Of a stretch of 64,000 nt of DNA, positions 31,849-44,340 are shown in pieces. Under the pieces are notes generated by a model that had not been told where the DNA came from, searched no databases, and worked only from the letters and a program-made list of their open reading frames with translations. Within the stretch, counting starts at the first letter, position 1. Each line of letters starts with the position of its first letter. The translations under genes and the position numbers were made by a program. Source of the stretch: Ampelomyces quisqualis (Eukaryota > Ascomycota > Dothideomycetes > Pleosporales > Phaeosphaeriaceae); NCBI GenBank assembly GCA_018398575.1, contig JAGTXZ010000021.1, positions 1,984,001 through 2,048,000 of the forward strand, given 5' to 3'.

Positions 31849-33010
31849 GGTGCACGAGGACGGGAGGAACTGAGCGCCTCAATCAGTCGGGCGACTATGG
31901 CGAGTGTCGGCCGCGGGGGAGGGAGTGGTCAGTGGTGCACGGCGAGGAAGCTGGGGTTGAGAGGGTTTCTGAGCTCGGACGAAGACTCCCCGACAGAAAG
32001 AGCTACCAAGTGGACGCGAGGCGCACCGAGGACGACAGCCGGCAGGGGATGGGGAGAGAGACACGCCGGCACTACGGAGGGCGGGTGCAAGTACGGAGTA
32101 GCCCAGGGTTAACTCAACTCCTCGACGAGGCCCAAGCGCGCGAGGGGGGCACGGTGGGGCGCATCACATTCACTTTCACCACCTCTCTGATTCCTCCGAG
32201 GCGAGGGTGCGCGGGCGCTGGGAATGCTCGGCGCGAATCAGGTGATGAATGCATGAATGGCTAGCCCTGCTGTCCTTGGGGCTGCAAGTCGCGGCACACG
32301 ATGCACAGCTCGGCCACGTCTTCTCGTCGAGAGGTACAGAGTATCTTCGCCAATAATCTGTATGCACACTGTGCTTCCTCTCCACGAACCTTCGCTCACC
32401 AACTGCAGCCACGCGGCGAAACAGCGTGGGCTCGTCATACCGTGGGACTGTACCATCGCCTGTGGCGCATCATCCGACCAGAGGTCACTTGAGTTAGCTT
32501 ACTCTCAGACCAGAGCACCGCATGTCGGAACCAACAGAGTAAGAAGCAGTTGCACAAGAATCTGACGGGACGGCACACGATCCAGGATGGCTCTATAGTA
32601 CAACGCTCATGCATCATGTCGCTACGCCTACTGTAATTACAGCGTGTCCAAAGAATAAGGCTAGAAGCCTGAAGTCTCCTACAAGAAAGCATCTAGCAGT
32701 AGTGAGCGAGACTGCTATGTAAAGGTACATTATTAGGTAGCGCCGAGGTCGCTGGTGGGTATAAAACAGTGATGGCAAAATGTGCACCACAATAACGGTT
32801 GGAACAAGGGTAAGAAGAAGCCGGCACGTGCCACTTCGAAAGTGTCATGTGTCTGAATGTGCGCCAGTAGATGCTCTGTCCAGGAAATGCGCCAATAGGG
32901 TCAAGAAAAGATGCCAAATAGTACCGTTTGATACAGCGGATTGGCGAATCAAAACTATAGAGCAGCATGTCGTCAGCTGTGAGCGTCGTTTCGTACAGTC
33001 GAAGTGTAGT
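31849..33010. other. Intergenic, promoter of the NDR kinase, 1.2 kb
   Basis: TACGGAGTA at 32092. CCGAGG occurs at about 32025 and again near 32197, so that hexamer is not confined to peroxisomal genes. Open frames here look random. Confidence 0.45.
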
Positions 33011-36000
33011 TTATGCCGAAGCCATCAAGGCCTTGACTTTCTCTCGTTCGACGACAATGTCAGCTTGGAGTCTCCTGGTTTGCCTCATGGCTTCATCCCT
33101 GAGAACATGTTAGCACCGTCGACCACTCCATCGTATGCATTTGACTCACCTCTCAAACTGTAGCTCGGCCACCTCGATTTGTGCAAAGTTCATGCGGCCG
33201 ACCACTTCCTCCATCTCGCGGTCTGCATCTCTGAGGGCTTTCTCAAGCTCCTCGACTCGCTTCACCAGTAACTCAGTTTTGGTGGCCTCAGCCATAGTCA
33301 TAGCGGGTCCAGAAGTTGTCATTTCGAGGCGGGGGGACCGCATTGCAAACACAGGTGATGAGGGCGTCTTGGGCGAGAAAGTGGCTGGGCTAAGCAGGCC
33401 AGATTTGACACGGCGCAAGTGGCTGCTGTGGCTCTCCTTGAGAGCTTGCACTTCGACTTCGTGCTGCGCAATGGCGTCTTCGGATGATTGTTGTGCAATC
33501 ACCACCTTCTCTTCAGCTGCCTTGAGTCGGCGTTCCAGCTCGATAATCTGTTCGGTTGACTTTCGTTGTTCCTGCTCTCCACGGGTTATGGCTTCTGTCA
33601 GACGGGCGCGCAGCGCGCTGTTAGCCTCGAGTTGCTGCTGTATCCGTTCTGAAAGTTCATCCATGCGCGTGGCAGCAGCAAAGAGCTCGCTGGCCAGCTT
33701 CTGTTCCTTGCCTAGATGCTCGAGCTCCGATCGCTGCAAGTCGCGCGCATGTTTACGGTATTGCTCAGCTTCCTTCTGAGCAAAATCGCGCTCTGCTTCA
33801 GCGTCTGAAATGCTCTGCTTCAACAGATCCAGAGTCCGCTCAGCTTCTACACCAGCAGCTCCCAGAGAATCACCATCGGTGGTCTCGAGTTGCTTGATGC
33901 GTGCAAGCGAAAGGGCATGTGTCGTTTGAAGCTCCCGGTAGGCCTTGTCCAATGATGCAGGCTGATTGTTGATCTGAATCTTGGGAATTGTGATGTCGTG
34001 CTCCTGAAGCAGGTCGCGAAGCGATCCAGTCTCCTGTTGTGCACGATCAAGATCCATGCGTAGCCCACTCAGTCCCTTTTCGCATTGCCATTTCTGCTCC
34101 AGCGCATCATCAGCTCTGCGACGAAGCGAGTTCACCTCTTGCCTTAGGTCTGCTACCTCCTTATGGAATACAGTCCGACGAGGCGTAAGGTTGAGCGCGG
34201 CATCTCTTTCGGCTTCTAGCTCCTTGATGTGACGCTGAAAGTCTCTTTGCTGCATCTCTTGGCGCTGTAGGAGATGCTTGAGTGCTTTATGAAGTGCATC
34301 ACGCTGCTCTTCCAGATCTTTCACGGGGTTGCTCGCCATCGAGGATTCCCTTGGGGACATGTCGCCAGAGCGATCCTTGACGGAGTCGGACCGCGATAGC
34401 GACCCTCGTTTTGAATTGAAACCGGCGCTCCTCGCGAGGGAATTAGACCGTGTGAGCCCGATGCGGGGATTTATGCGTGGCGCGATATCGGACTCTTCAG
34501 CGATGGCCTGAAATCTGGGCTGTTGCGGCAGCGCATCTTGTGATTGTCTTCGGGCCGTTACTATAGCATGATTTTCGGTCCGCAATTGCTGTATTTCTTG
34601 CTGCATGCGAGTAGTCTCGTAGACTAACCTTTCCGTGTCCGCAGCCTCGGTCTCCAAGACCTCGAGACGGGCCCGCAGTTGTGGAACAACCTCTTCTCGC
34701 AGATTGTCAGCTTCGTTGCGGTGCTTCTCGAGCTCCTCCCGCATTGCCGTTAGTAGGTCTTCGAAGTTTTCTTTGACCTGTCTCTCTTCAGCCAAACGTC
34801 TTTTGGCATCTTCTAGTGATGTGGCAAGTTCTTTTACACGCGGTGCTTCGACAACCGAGCCAGCTATGGGCTTGTCGCTAACTTGATCTTCGAGTTGTTG
34901 GACCTGCTCTTCAAGGTCCCTGCGCCGCCTGAGCTCCTCTTGCAGTCGCTCGGCCATGCTGACTTTGAGCTGGGCGCGCTCTTGCTCGGCTCTCCGCCGC
35001 TGTGCTTCAAGCTCCTCGAGTTTGCTTTCGGGGTCACCGATGGGAAACCGAACGGAACTGGTGCCCGAGTCGGAGTAGTAGTCGCTAGTCCTGCGGTTCT
35101 CAAGCAGTGCAGGCCCGGCTTCCGCCTTGCAGCGGTCCACCTCATCTTCGAGCTCCATTTCTCGTTGTATGGATGCAGCAAGCTCCGAGCTGAGGGCGCG
35201 CAGCTCACGCTCGAGCTCCTCTACGTGGGCGTTCATCTGCGGCGATGACGACAGCAACGGCGTGCCGGGGACATTGAAATAGGAAGAATGGACGTTGGCT
35301 GCTGGGATGTCCAGGCCGTGGGGTTTATTCTTGGCGGACATGTTGCTCTCGTGGCGAGGCGAACCGGCGGGGGACAAAGGCTGGACTGGGAATGCAGTCT
35401 TGGGCGAGTCGGGCCCCGCAGCCTTGGCTGAATTCCAGCCAAAGAAGGAAGTGAACCCGCCCGCCGGTGCCTTGGGCTTTCCCTGTTGCCCTCTGTTGTC
35501 TGGATGGTGCTGCTCGGCGGTCACGTCCCCTTCGCGCGCGCCATCTGCTCCCAGTTTGAGGTCTGGAGGGCTGGCGTCTGTGTGGTACGATGGCATGTTC
35601 GGCAAAGTGGGCGACCGTGCGTGGCTTACTCGCCTGCGGATCGGTGACAGGCCGTCCAACGTGGTGTGCTGTCGTGGGTGGAAGGTGCTGACCGAGCGGT
35701 CATGCCTCGGGAGTGGGCTTCGTTGTTTGGTCGCGTGCGAGCTCTTGCGTGCTGCCAAGGTGTTCTGGGGCAGAGTCGGTGTCGTCCCATGCGGGTTCCT
35801 GCCGGAGAGAGAGAGTCAGCATGGAGAAGGCAGGAGCGACCAGGGGCACGGTGAGGGACTTACGCGTCGAGGTTTCGGGGCACGAAGACTTCGTCCTCGG
35901 CCAGCGGCGGCGAGGCGTCTCGGATGCGGTGGCCTTGGATGGGCAGTGTGAAGTCTTTACTGTCCTGCACCACCGACGGGCGCGTGTTGGCTGGGGCGAA

Positions 36001-36195
36001 GCGACTGAGGACAGGCGACTCGAGAGGCAAGGGTTTCCGGCGGATCGAAGACGCCTGGACGGCGATGGGAACCGGGGTCGACGAGGTTCGCGACTGAAAG
36101 GAGGCAAACGACTGAATGGCAAGCGACGGCAGAGCGGCTGGTTTGGCACGAGGCGGCCATGGCGCGCGCTCTGCGGACGCTTGTGTGGGCTGCAT
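33011..36195 (-). CDS. Large coiled-coil protein, function not recognised
   Basis: Exons 36195-35864, 35798-33150 and 33098-33011 sum to 1022 residues. Residues 1-180 are basic, Pro/Ser-rich and probably disordered, with GGFTSFFGWN as the only hydrophobic motif. From about residue 300 to the end heptad-rich coiled coil dominates (VEELERELRALSSELAASIQ, EEVVPQLRARLEVLETEAAD), broken near 570 by a Ser/Arg-rich linker with NSLARSAGF and SLSRSDSV. The last 29 residues come from a small exon (RDEAMRQTRRL..). Homologues I recall are labelled only as M-protein-repeat or intracellular transport proteins, by coiled-coil similarity. A scaffold or cytoskeletal role is an inference from architecture alone. 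Confidence 0.82.
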
Positions 36196-36846
36196 AGCTC
36201 CTCGTTATCACATGGCTCTGCACAAAACGCCTGAAGAACGGAAGTCTTTGCCAATGGCGGACGGCACCCGCAAAAGGGGACTTGGACCAAGACATAGCCG
36301 CGCGCAATTGGCTGCTTTAGCGCGGGCTGGCCAGTCGCAGATCCTGGCCATGGCTTGAAGTAGTCGACGACGGTCAATCTCTGTGCTCTTGCGCGGATGA
36401 TTCGTGGGCCCGGACATGAAGGTGCATGGGGGAATGTCGCCCACGCCGGCTTGTTGACAGTTTGGCAGATGCTGCCGTGAGACAGTGTTTCGGATACCTG
36501 CGCATGCCGGCGTGGTGGCTACCACGAAGCTACCAAACCATCGCTATCAGCGAAACCCTGATCGCGCCCTACATACATGGTAGCCTAGCGGACGAGTAGC
36601 CTCGAGTCGTCTGCTTTTCGTCTTCCAGATGGCGCAATCTTAAGAGCGTCTACCACGTATGTTCAATACAACAATGTAAGACTCTTACGCTACTCCGTAC
36701 TGTTGCCGAGCTGACCACGCTAACTAGATCCACAGTCATGTTTCAGCACCTGTGATTGGATCGAGTGCCAGGGCTCTAGCCGTATCTGGCTCTAGCGCAC
36801 AGGTCCTGTGCGTTAGTTGACATGGTACCGAGAGCGACCAGCGATA
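36196..36846. other. Intergenic
   Basis: TACTCCGTA at 36691. No gene supported. Confidence 0.4.
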
Positions 36847-37186
36847 CAGTAAAACCTGGATATAAATAAGCAAGCGTCCGCACTAAGCAAACACATCAGC
36901 GTAAGCAATCTTTTGTACCCACCGTGGGTATTTTATATGGCATAAGCAATGTACCTCTGCTAAGCAAAATTGCTAGCGATTTGCTTATAAATTGCTTATG
37001 CTAAGGGGTATTTTGTACACTCCGTAGAAGAAGACTGAAGAGGGGGCAACTTAGCCCTTTTAGGAGAGTGTTACGTATCTTCTTAGCTGCCAAGCTCCCC
37101 TTACTAACGTTTGGTATAAGCACACACATCGGCGTAAGCAATCTTTCCTGGTAAGCGCTACCCTTGCTTATATCCAGGTTTTACTG
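36847..37186. mobile_element. Pogo/Tc1-like MITE, 340 bp with TA duplication
   Basis: Starts CAGTAAAACCTGGATATAA and ends with TTATATCCAGGTTTTACTG; TA at 36845-36846 and 37187-37188. The terminus resembles the CAGTxxAACCTCGATATAA type of pogo/Tigger elements. Subterminal copies of ATCAGCGTAAGCAATCTTT (left, near 36890) and ATCGGCGTAAGCAATCTTT (right, near 37128) lie in the same direction, perhaps transposase-binding repeats. No ORF. Confidence 0.85.
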
Positions 37187-37898
37187 TATCTTTGAAACTA
37201 GCGTAACCAACCGTATGTACAGTAAACTACGGAGTACTCCGTGCCAGTTTCGAGTTACTGACTGTAGTAAGGCGGCAAGGCCTCCTCTCTGGATTTCACC
37301 AAGAAATCGCAGTGACGGGGTAAAACTCGAATAGGGGACCCACTCTGCTAAGTCAACTTTGCCGAGTTTTGCCTTAACTTTTTGGACTTCTTCACGGGAC
37401 CCCTTTTTATTGAGAAGCATTACAGAAATTGTACCAGATTAGAACCAAACTTTAGCTCAAAGAGCCACCAAACGCTACTGTGTATAGCGTATTGTGGACG
37501 CTCGGCAGGGGTATCTCCCAGCACTGAGCACAGACGGCGTGTTCAAGTCGGGGTGAAGCTTCCCTGCTCATCTCAACTTCTCGACCCGACTTCAACACGT
37601 CTCGGCGAGCGGGTACGGAATCCACGCGACATGGACAAAACATGTGGTTGGGCGAGCATGGCTGCATACGTGGAGCTTGGGTGGCAGGCTATTGCCACTC
37701 AATACCATCCGACGCGCCAAACTTGCCTGCAACTCATGCAGCGGCCGTGCTATCCGATCGCCAAGGGCACGTCGCCCCTACGTCACTGGTAGATATTGCT
37801 CGAATGCGGCGATATAACTAACTACATGATGTCTTGCAAATGGCTGAACTTGGTGCTGTGGTAGCCGATTTCGACGGACACTGATTGTGTTACTTGCC
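37187..37898. other. Intergenic, possibly with a transposon scrap
   Basis: TACGGAGTACTCCGTG palindrome at 37228. The minus frame at 37181-37420 (EEVQKVKAKLGKVDLAEWVP) is coding-like but short and unidentified; the plus frame 37382-37792 is not convincing. Confidence 0.3.
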
Positions 37899-38952
37899 AT
37901 GTCCGACATGAACATCACCAACGAGCGGGCCTCGTTCCAGGCAATCTTCGCCCTGGATATCATGACGGCAGCTGGTGCGCTGATACTGCTTGGACTCGCG
38001 TCGAAACCGACCTTCCGACGCATCAAGGCCCGTCGCTTTACATCTACCGATAAGTCGCACGGAACGCCACTGAAGACTGCCCTGGGTACCTACCTCTTCC
38101 TCTGGCCAGCTTTGTTCTTTCTCTTGGTCGCGTACACAGCGCGCTTTGTGTCAGATGTGCTGCAAACGAATGGCTCTATCGCATACGACTCAGACCTGAC
38201 GTTGAATGGACGTCCCTCATATAGCATCAGCTACAATCCATATGGCACAAGTGTCTCGACACTGTCGTTCTTGACGGCCCTCACGACCATTTTCTTCACT
38301 GTACTTCAGACTGGAGGCGTTTGGATACATTCCAGTCATATTCAGTCAAACGGTACTGGCCGGACAGCGCCGAGCACGATATCAAGGATCTGGAACGCCC
38401 TCATAATGTTAGCAATGCTTGCTACTGGTCTGGCCGCTTGGGGCTTGGGCATGACGAGGCGCGACACAACGCTAGGTAGCTTGTCGTCCTTGGCGAGGCT
38501 CTCTTGGTCCAACATCTTGGACCATGAAGACGATGTTAGAGCTATTTACATTGCGCATCAATGCATTGTTGTTGCTGCATCGCTGAGCGTTACTGGTCAA
38601 GTTTTGAAAGAGTACAGCACGACAAACAAGACTGCGCGAGGGGTATGTTTTTCGTCGAATTCTGAAGAACACCAGGCTAATTTGCATGGAGTCATCTGAG
38701 AGCCACCATCTCGTCCGCTTTGCCTTCGTTGTTGTTCCGCTCATCTGGCTCCGGGATATCTTCATTATCTATGACATTACTCTGCTTTTTGTCGACACTT
38801 CGGCGTGGTCGATCACGGCACGCCTTGTCACCACGTTCCTCCTTATTATATTCGGGCAATTTGCCAATCTTTTCGTTCTTGCAATGGTGCTTTGGGGAGC
38901 TTGGAGAATGGGCAGGACTGTCAACATTCTTGGTAGTGGTAGCGTCGCTTGA
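37899..38952 (+). CDS. Fungal multispanning membrane protein, about 7 TM
   Basis: Exons 37899-38642 and 38692-38952 (49-base intron) give 334 residues. Hydrophobic segments at about residues 14-34, 61-83, 115-137, 165-185, 205-225, 255-280 and 290-318; loops are short, the N-terminus probably outside. No signal peptide and no motif that I can tie to a known transporter or receptor family. The cytosolic stretch after TM1 is basic (RRIKARRF). ATG at 37899 chosen because the reading further upstream has no ATG. Confidence 0.75.
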
Positions 38953-39247
38953 TGGTCTCTTCCTCTGCTACCACCTTAAATATTGCCCACTCGAGATGAG
39001 CGTCTTGGTGCGGTCTACGGCGCATTAATTCGCCTACGTCATCTTGGGTCTTGAATCAAATTTTAATCTGGGCCTTCACATTTCATCATGGGCTCACTGT
39101 CCTTGCGAGTATACACGTTCTGTTGTTGTCCTTGTTGACTGGGTACCATCACATGACTCGGGTGAGCCTAGCTCGGCATGACGACTGACAAGTTAACAAC
39201 CACCACCTGCATTACAATACACTGCTAAGTGATACCGTCGCTGCAAC
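38953..39247. other. Intergenic
   Basis: Short spacer; promoter of VPS37 presumed. Confidence 0.4.
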
Positions 39248-40062
39248 ATGGCATACCAATCTCCACGGCATTCGCAGAACTTCCACCAATACAATGCGGC
39301 GACCCCGCCGCCACCTCCACCAAAACCGGGCGGCAGTACAACACCAGCGACTGGCCCACCGTTGCCCCCAGCACCACAGGCCTATAACGACCAGCAACAA
39401 CAACATACTCAAAGCTACTCACAGAATGCACCGCGGCCCGAACAGCTAGCTATCCAGCCGCCGGAAGATGGGTGGCTGCCGGAGGTTCTGCGCGACAAAA
39501 CGTACGTCGGCTCTGAAACGTAACAAGTGCAGCTGCTTAACTACCATGCAGAACCAAGGATCTTCAGCACATACTACAAAATCCAGGGCTGCAACATGCA
39601 CTCATTCACAGTTTTGAAACAGCGCATCCATCACTAGAAGCCTCAACAGCACCGTTGCAGGATTTGCTCGCGCAGAATGTGGCGCTTGCAGAATCATTAA
39701 AGCAACTGGAAGCACATGTCCAGCACCAACGCGATGGCACGCAATCTAGACTGCTAGCTTTGCGGGCTCTAGAGCGCCAGTGGAGAGACAAGCAGACTGA
39801 GCAAGACGAAGCATTGCGCGGCTTCAGTCCGCCTGCCATGTATCAGCGTCTGAGCGCCGCAGTGGGCGAGCAAGAGGCGCTGTGTCGGGGGCTGGAAGAG
39901 AGCTTTCTCGAGGGCGAAGGTGCTGGAGGGGGCGATGCGGTTGCGAGTGAGCGCGAGGTGGCGGATTTCGTGCGGAGGTTGAGAGAGGGCAGGAAGATAG
40001 CGTATCTGAGGGCCGAGCGGAAAGAGAGGTGGGATGAGGGCAGGGTTGGTGGGTGGCGGTGA
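39248..40062 (+). CDS. VPS37: ESCRT-I subunit Vps37 (Mod_r domain)
   Basis: Part of the ESCRT-I complex that sorts ubiquitinated cargo into multivesicular bodies. Exons 39248-39501 and 39552-40062 give 254 residues. The N-terminus is Pro/Gln-rich (PPPPPPKPGG), then the Mod_r helical region from about 78: DLQHILQNPGLQHALIHS, LLAQNVALAESLKQLEAHVQ, ALRALERQWRDKQTEQDEAL, ending in a basic helix with FVRRLREGRKIAYLRAERKE. This matches the Vps37 core order. The intron splits the codon between DKT and TKDLQH. Confidence 0.85.
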
Positions 40063-40595
40063 GCTCATCCAGTGCACCTTGAGCCTCAATCCAACACCCG
40101 CCTGCATCCATGATTGTTCCACATGCCATCTGTCGACGATGCTATGATCTATCCCGTGGTAGCGCCGAGACGGCTGTGTTCCCGAACCCCAGGACCCCAC
40201 AGCCACGTTTTCGGAACGGTGGGAGATGCTCAGGGTGTAGGACAGCGGGCTTGCGCAGGACTGCAGAGTCCCCAGTCCCCAGTCCCCAGTCCCCGCCAAC
40301 GGTACTGAGACGTGACGCAATACCTATCCGCCAAGTAGAAACAACAAGCGACCGTTTGTGATCAGCGCAATTGTGCTCCCGCTGTCCGCGCCGCAATGTC
40401 TCGTCCATTTCGAAATTAGCGACCGGCCCCCGGTTTGGCGGAGAAACCTTGGCTAACTAGCTGTCGTCACCCGGGGGCCATGGGAGCGTCCAGCCTCGAC
40501 TCCCGTCCAGTCCATCTACAGCTCGCCGCAGACGCTCGTGCAGTGCCCGTCCGACAACCCGCTGCCCGCACCGCATGTCGGTGCCGTGCTAACTG
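40063..40595. other. Intergenic
   Basis: Includes a short tandem of CCCCAGT near 40270. WDR48 promoter lies at the right end. Confidence 0.4.
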
Positions 40596-43500
40596 ATGGG
40601 GCGCTCAACAACACGGAAGAGGATCTCGTATGGTGCGCCGCCCTTGCATGCAGGCCCGCGACGGAGTGACGAGCACAGGCTGACCATGAACCTGCGCAGT
40701 GTTGCCGCTTGCCAATTCGGCCGGGGGCCACAGGCTCGGAGTGAATGGCTTAGCCGTCGACCCCACGAGCTCGACCCTGTACGTGCCCGCAGCAGCTGCG
40801 CGGCCCTCTAGAGTGGCGCAGGCTATCGAGACTGACGCATCCCAGCTACTCGGGCGGTCGCGACGGCGTGATATGCGCGTGGGACCTGCATCTCGACCTC
40901 TCCAAGAACGGGCACGAGCAAGAGCGCGATCCCTTTGCCGACTGCAACGCGGCTGCATACAAGCCGCCGCCAACCCAGTTCCGCCGACAAGTCCAAGCAC
41001 ACACCCACTGGATCAACGACATCGTACTCGCACAAGACCGTCAGGCGCTCGTGTCTGCTTCCTCGGACATCACCGTCAAGCTCTGGCGACCAGCTGCCCT
41101 TGACCCTCTGCCGCCCCAGACCATTGGCCTGCATACCGACTACATCAAGCGCGTCGCATCGCCCGGTGGCCACGAGAACTGGGTGGCCTCGGGTGGTCTT
41201 GATCGGAAGATCAGCCTGTGGGATCTCAATGGCGCGGGCAAGAAGCTGGAGATTGCAGTGGGCGAGGACGAGAACACGGCCAAGGGCTCGGTATACGCTT
41301 TGGCAGTGACACCCAACATCATCGCGAGCGGTGGGCCAGAAAGCATCGTGCGGGTATGGGACTCGAGATCTGGGAAGCGCGTCACCAAATTTGTGGGACA
41401 TACGGACAACGTGCGGGACATCCTGATAGCACAGGATGGCGACACCATCTTGACCGGCTCTTCTGACCAGACCGTAAAGGTCTGGTCAATGACTGCTGGC
41501 CGATGCATGTATACCCTGACAATGCACAACGACAGCGTTTGGTCCCTCTTCTCCGACTGTCCGCAGCTGTCCATCTTCTACTCGTCCGACCGATCAGGCC
41601 TCGTAGCGAAGAGCGATGTGCGCAATTGCGCCGAAATGGACCAAGGCATATCCGTAGCAGTGTGTCAGGAGCACGAGGGCGTGAACAAGATTGCTGTTGC
41701 CGGAGACTACATTTGGACAGCGACCTCCAGCTCGAGCATCAACAGATGGAATGACGTTGAGACCGCAGTCGAGGTTGAACTGCCTGAGTCCTACAAGTGG
41801 CACAAAAGTAGCGTCACTACCATGCGTTCGCGATACCCGTCGCCTCCTACTGCAGGTCCCAAAATCAACGGCGCGACGGATAAGATCCCGTTCCAGGCTC
41901 TACTTCGTATGGCAAATACCGCGCCGTTCCCACAGCTGAAGGATGCCGAGGCTGCTACAATAGCAAGTGCAAGGAAGCCATCTGAAGTCTTGACAGTGCC
42001 AGACTACGGTGTTATTACGCCGATACGAAACCTTCCTGACCATTCAATAGAGGGACAGAATGGCTTGATCAAGCATCACCTGCTAAACGACCGCCGAAGA
42101 GTGCTTACGCTGGATACTGCAGGTGAGGTGATGCTATGGGATCTGTTACAAGTAAGTCCCCATTCTGCCGATCGAAATTCATCTAAATAGTAGCTAGTGT
42201 GCTCCAATCAAATCGTTCGGCAAAAAGCATCTCGAGGACGTCGTGCCAGAAGTCAACACTCGCGAGAGTGTTGCGCACTGGTGTGGTGTCGATACTCGAA
42301 TAGGAACCTTGACATGTGTGCTCGAGGAGAACCATTGCTTTGACGCCGAATTGTATGCGGATGATTTGCAGTTGGAGGAACAAATCGACTTCCGAGATGA
42401 CCATCGAAGTATGACATCTATGCAGTCTTGCCATCGAGATCTCCGGCTAACATGAAGCAGTAAACCTTGGCAAATGGATTTTACGATACTTATTCTCAAA
42501 CCTCATTGATGAGGAGATCAAACGCGACGAGACCTTCAGAGCGAACTTGCTTAAAGAAAAGAAGGAGGTTCACCCGAGCAGACCCACTAACATTGAAATA
42601 CCCTCGATGGACATCAACGGATGGCATGAAGCCTCTTCTGGACTTGGGTCTGTATCGACTATCAAGGCCAACAACGGAGCACATGTACCACCCACACCAG
42701 GTCTAGCCATAGGTCTGGCGACTCCAATGGCTCATCCACAAAGCGCCAAGCGCAACTCGCAACATAACTCATATCTGACTCCGACCAACGAGGAAGGCGC
42801 GCAACTCGAGAAAACACAAACGCAAAGGAGCTCAACCCACGAACCCGATTACTTTGGTCAAGCGTCTTCCGCCACGAACAGCAACGCTAACGGAAACACG
42901 AAGCCAGCAGCTGCGACCGAGACGTCCAGTGATACCAGAGAAGAAACCGTATCTTCGCCTACCGAGCCCGATACCCCAGCGAAGAAGGGCAAGGGTATGT
43001 TTAGCAAGGGGTTTAAATTCAACATGAGGAAATTCAGCACCGGCACAGCAGTGGCCGAGCCGGCCAAGCCTGCCCCTGTTGATGAGAAGACCGAAGACAG
43101 TGACTCGCATTCTACAAAGACGGAAGAGAAGACTTTCGAGGATAATTTTTATGGTTCCATACAGAAGATACGGCAGGGTTACGAGGAGCAGTTAGCCGCA
43201 GGTGCCACAACGCTGGAGAGCCAAATTGCACCGAGCTTACCGAGCGACACGCCAGTACTAAAGCCACCCTCCAATACAACTATCCTAATCCAAGAAGACC
43301 GACCGGAGGCTGGTGGTGTTGCGGATCTTTTTGAGGGCAAAGTGGGTTCCTTGGGCCAGCAAGCAGACCTGATGGAGAAAGCGGCGCCAATGTGGCTCGC
43401 CGAAGTATTATTACGAGTAAGCTTTTCTCAATCCGCGTCTCCACGTGGCAACAGCCTGCTAATTTCAACTTCTTACAGAACAACCTCCCGCTGAAAGATA

Positions 43501-44080
43501 TAGTCAAAGTCTCCTTCGTCCTCGAACCATTCCAAAACCTGCTTCCAAGCATCTCATCCGACGGGTACCTCCCCTTTTCCATACCTTTCGAACAAGCGGC
43601 CAAAGCTAATTCGAAACTAAGCAACAATCGCCTCAACGCAAACCGCATGCTGCGCGCCCGCAAGATCCTGGGCTATATCGCTGAGAGAATTGAGCAGGCG
43701 CCGACGAAGGAAGAGGCGGAGGCGGAGGATCGGTTGAGGCCAGAGGATTATCTTGAGCTGTGGTGTAATGGCCAGGTACGTGCATGGACCGTTTCGGTCT
43801 CGCGTCAGAAAATGGTTATGCTAACACATGGGCCTAGCTCATTCCTCCAACCATGACCTTGGCTTCTCTGCGCGCTCATGTCTGGCGCGGTGGCGGCGAT
43901 GTCTTACTTCACTACAAAGCCAACGGCCGCAGGAAAATCAAACCACCTGCTCCCCACCCTGGTCTGCCGTTCACCTCTCCAGGTACCGTTTCGACAAACG
44001 TTGGCAACCTGCCAGGTCCGCAGTCAAGTAATGGTAGCGATGGCAAGCGAAGTAGCGACGCGGAGAGGACTAGTCAGTAG
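40596..44080 (+). CDS. WDR48: WDR48/UAF1-like WD40 protein, deubiquitinase activator
   Basis: WD40 propeller that binds and activates ubiquitin-specific proteases (human UAF1, fission yeast Bun107). Seven exons sum to 1042 residues: 40596-40632, 40700-40778, 40846-42151, 42198-42408, 42461-43416, 43479-43775, 43838-44080. The first two exons (MGRSTTRKRISY, then LPLANSAGGHRLGVNGLAVD) need two 67-base introns to reach SGGRDGVICAWDL. Blades: HTHWINDIV..VKLWRP, GGLDRKISLWDL, GGPESIVRVWDS, GHTDNVRDIL..TVKVWSM. A WDR48-specific region follows (WCGVDTRIGTLTCVLEENHC, NLGKWILRYLF). The C-terminal ubiquitin-like domain closes with TLASLRAHVWRGGGDVLLHY. A Ser/Thr/Asn-rich linker of about 250 residues sits between. 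Confidence 0.93.
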
Positions 44081-44340
44081 GGCGGTCGTGGTATCTTTCT
44101 CACTGAGCGCAATGCGGCTTTCGGTTCTGACAGAGGACGATATCTTCGTGTTGGGCTTGATGAAGCGGCTTGGGGTCTATCGTATCTTGCCTAGGCGATT
44201 TCTTGCATCGATGTATATAGCGAGAGTAATCGTTCTGTGCGCGGAGTACTACAGCGCATACTTGCGCAAATCGAGTGCTGCCAATCGTGTCGCAGCTGAA
44301 TCTATGACATTTTTACGTCGTCTTGTCATTTTCATGCACA
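44081..44340. other. Intergenic between convergent genes
   Basis: 3' regions of WDR48 and the next gene; nothing notable. Confidence 0.5.

Noticed and set aside
31849..33010. Additional gene in the kinase promoter region
   Set aside because: Plus frames at 31594-32264 are antisense to the Gln-rich kinase N-terminus or chance frames.
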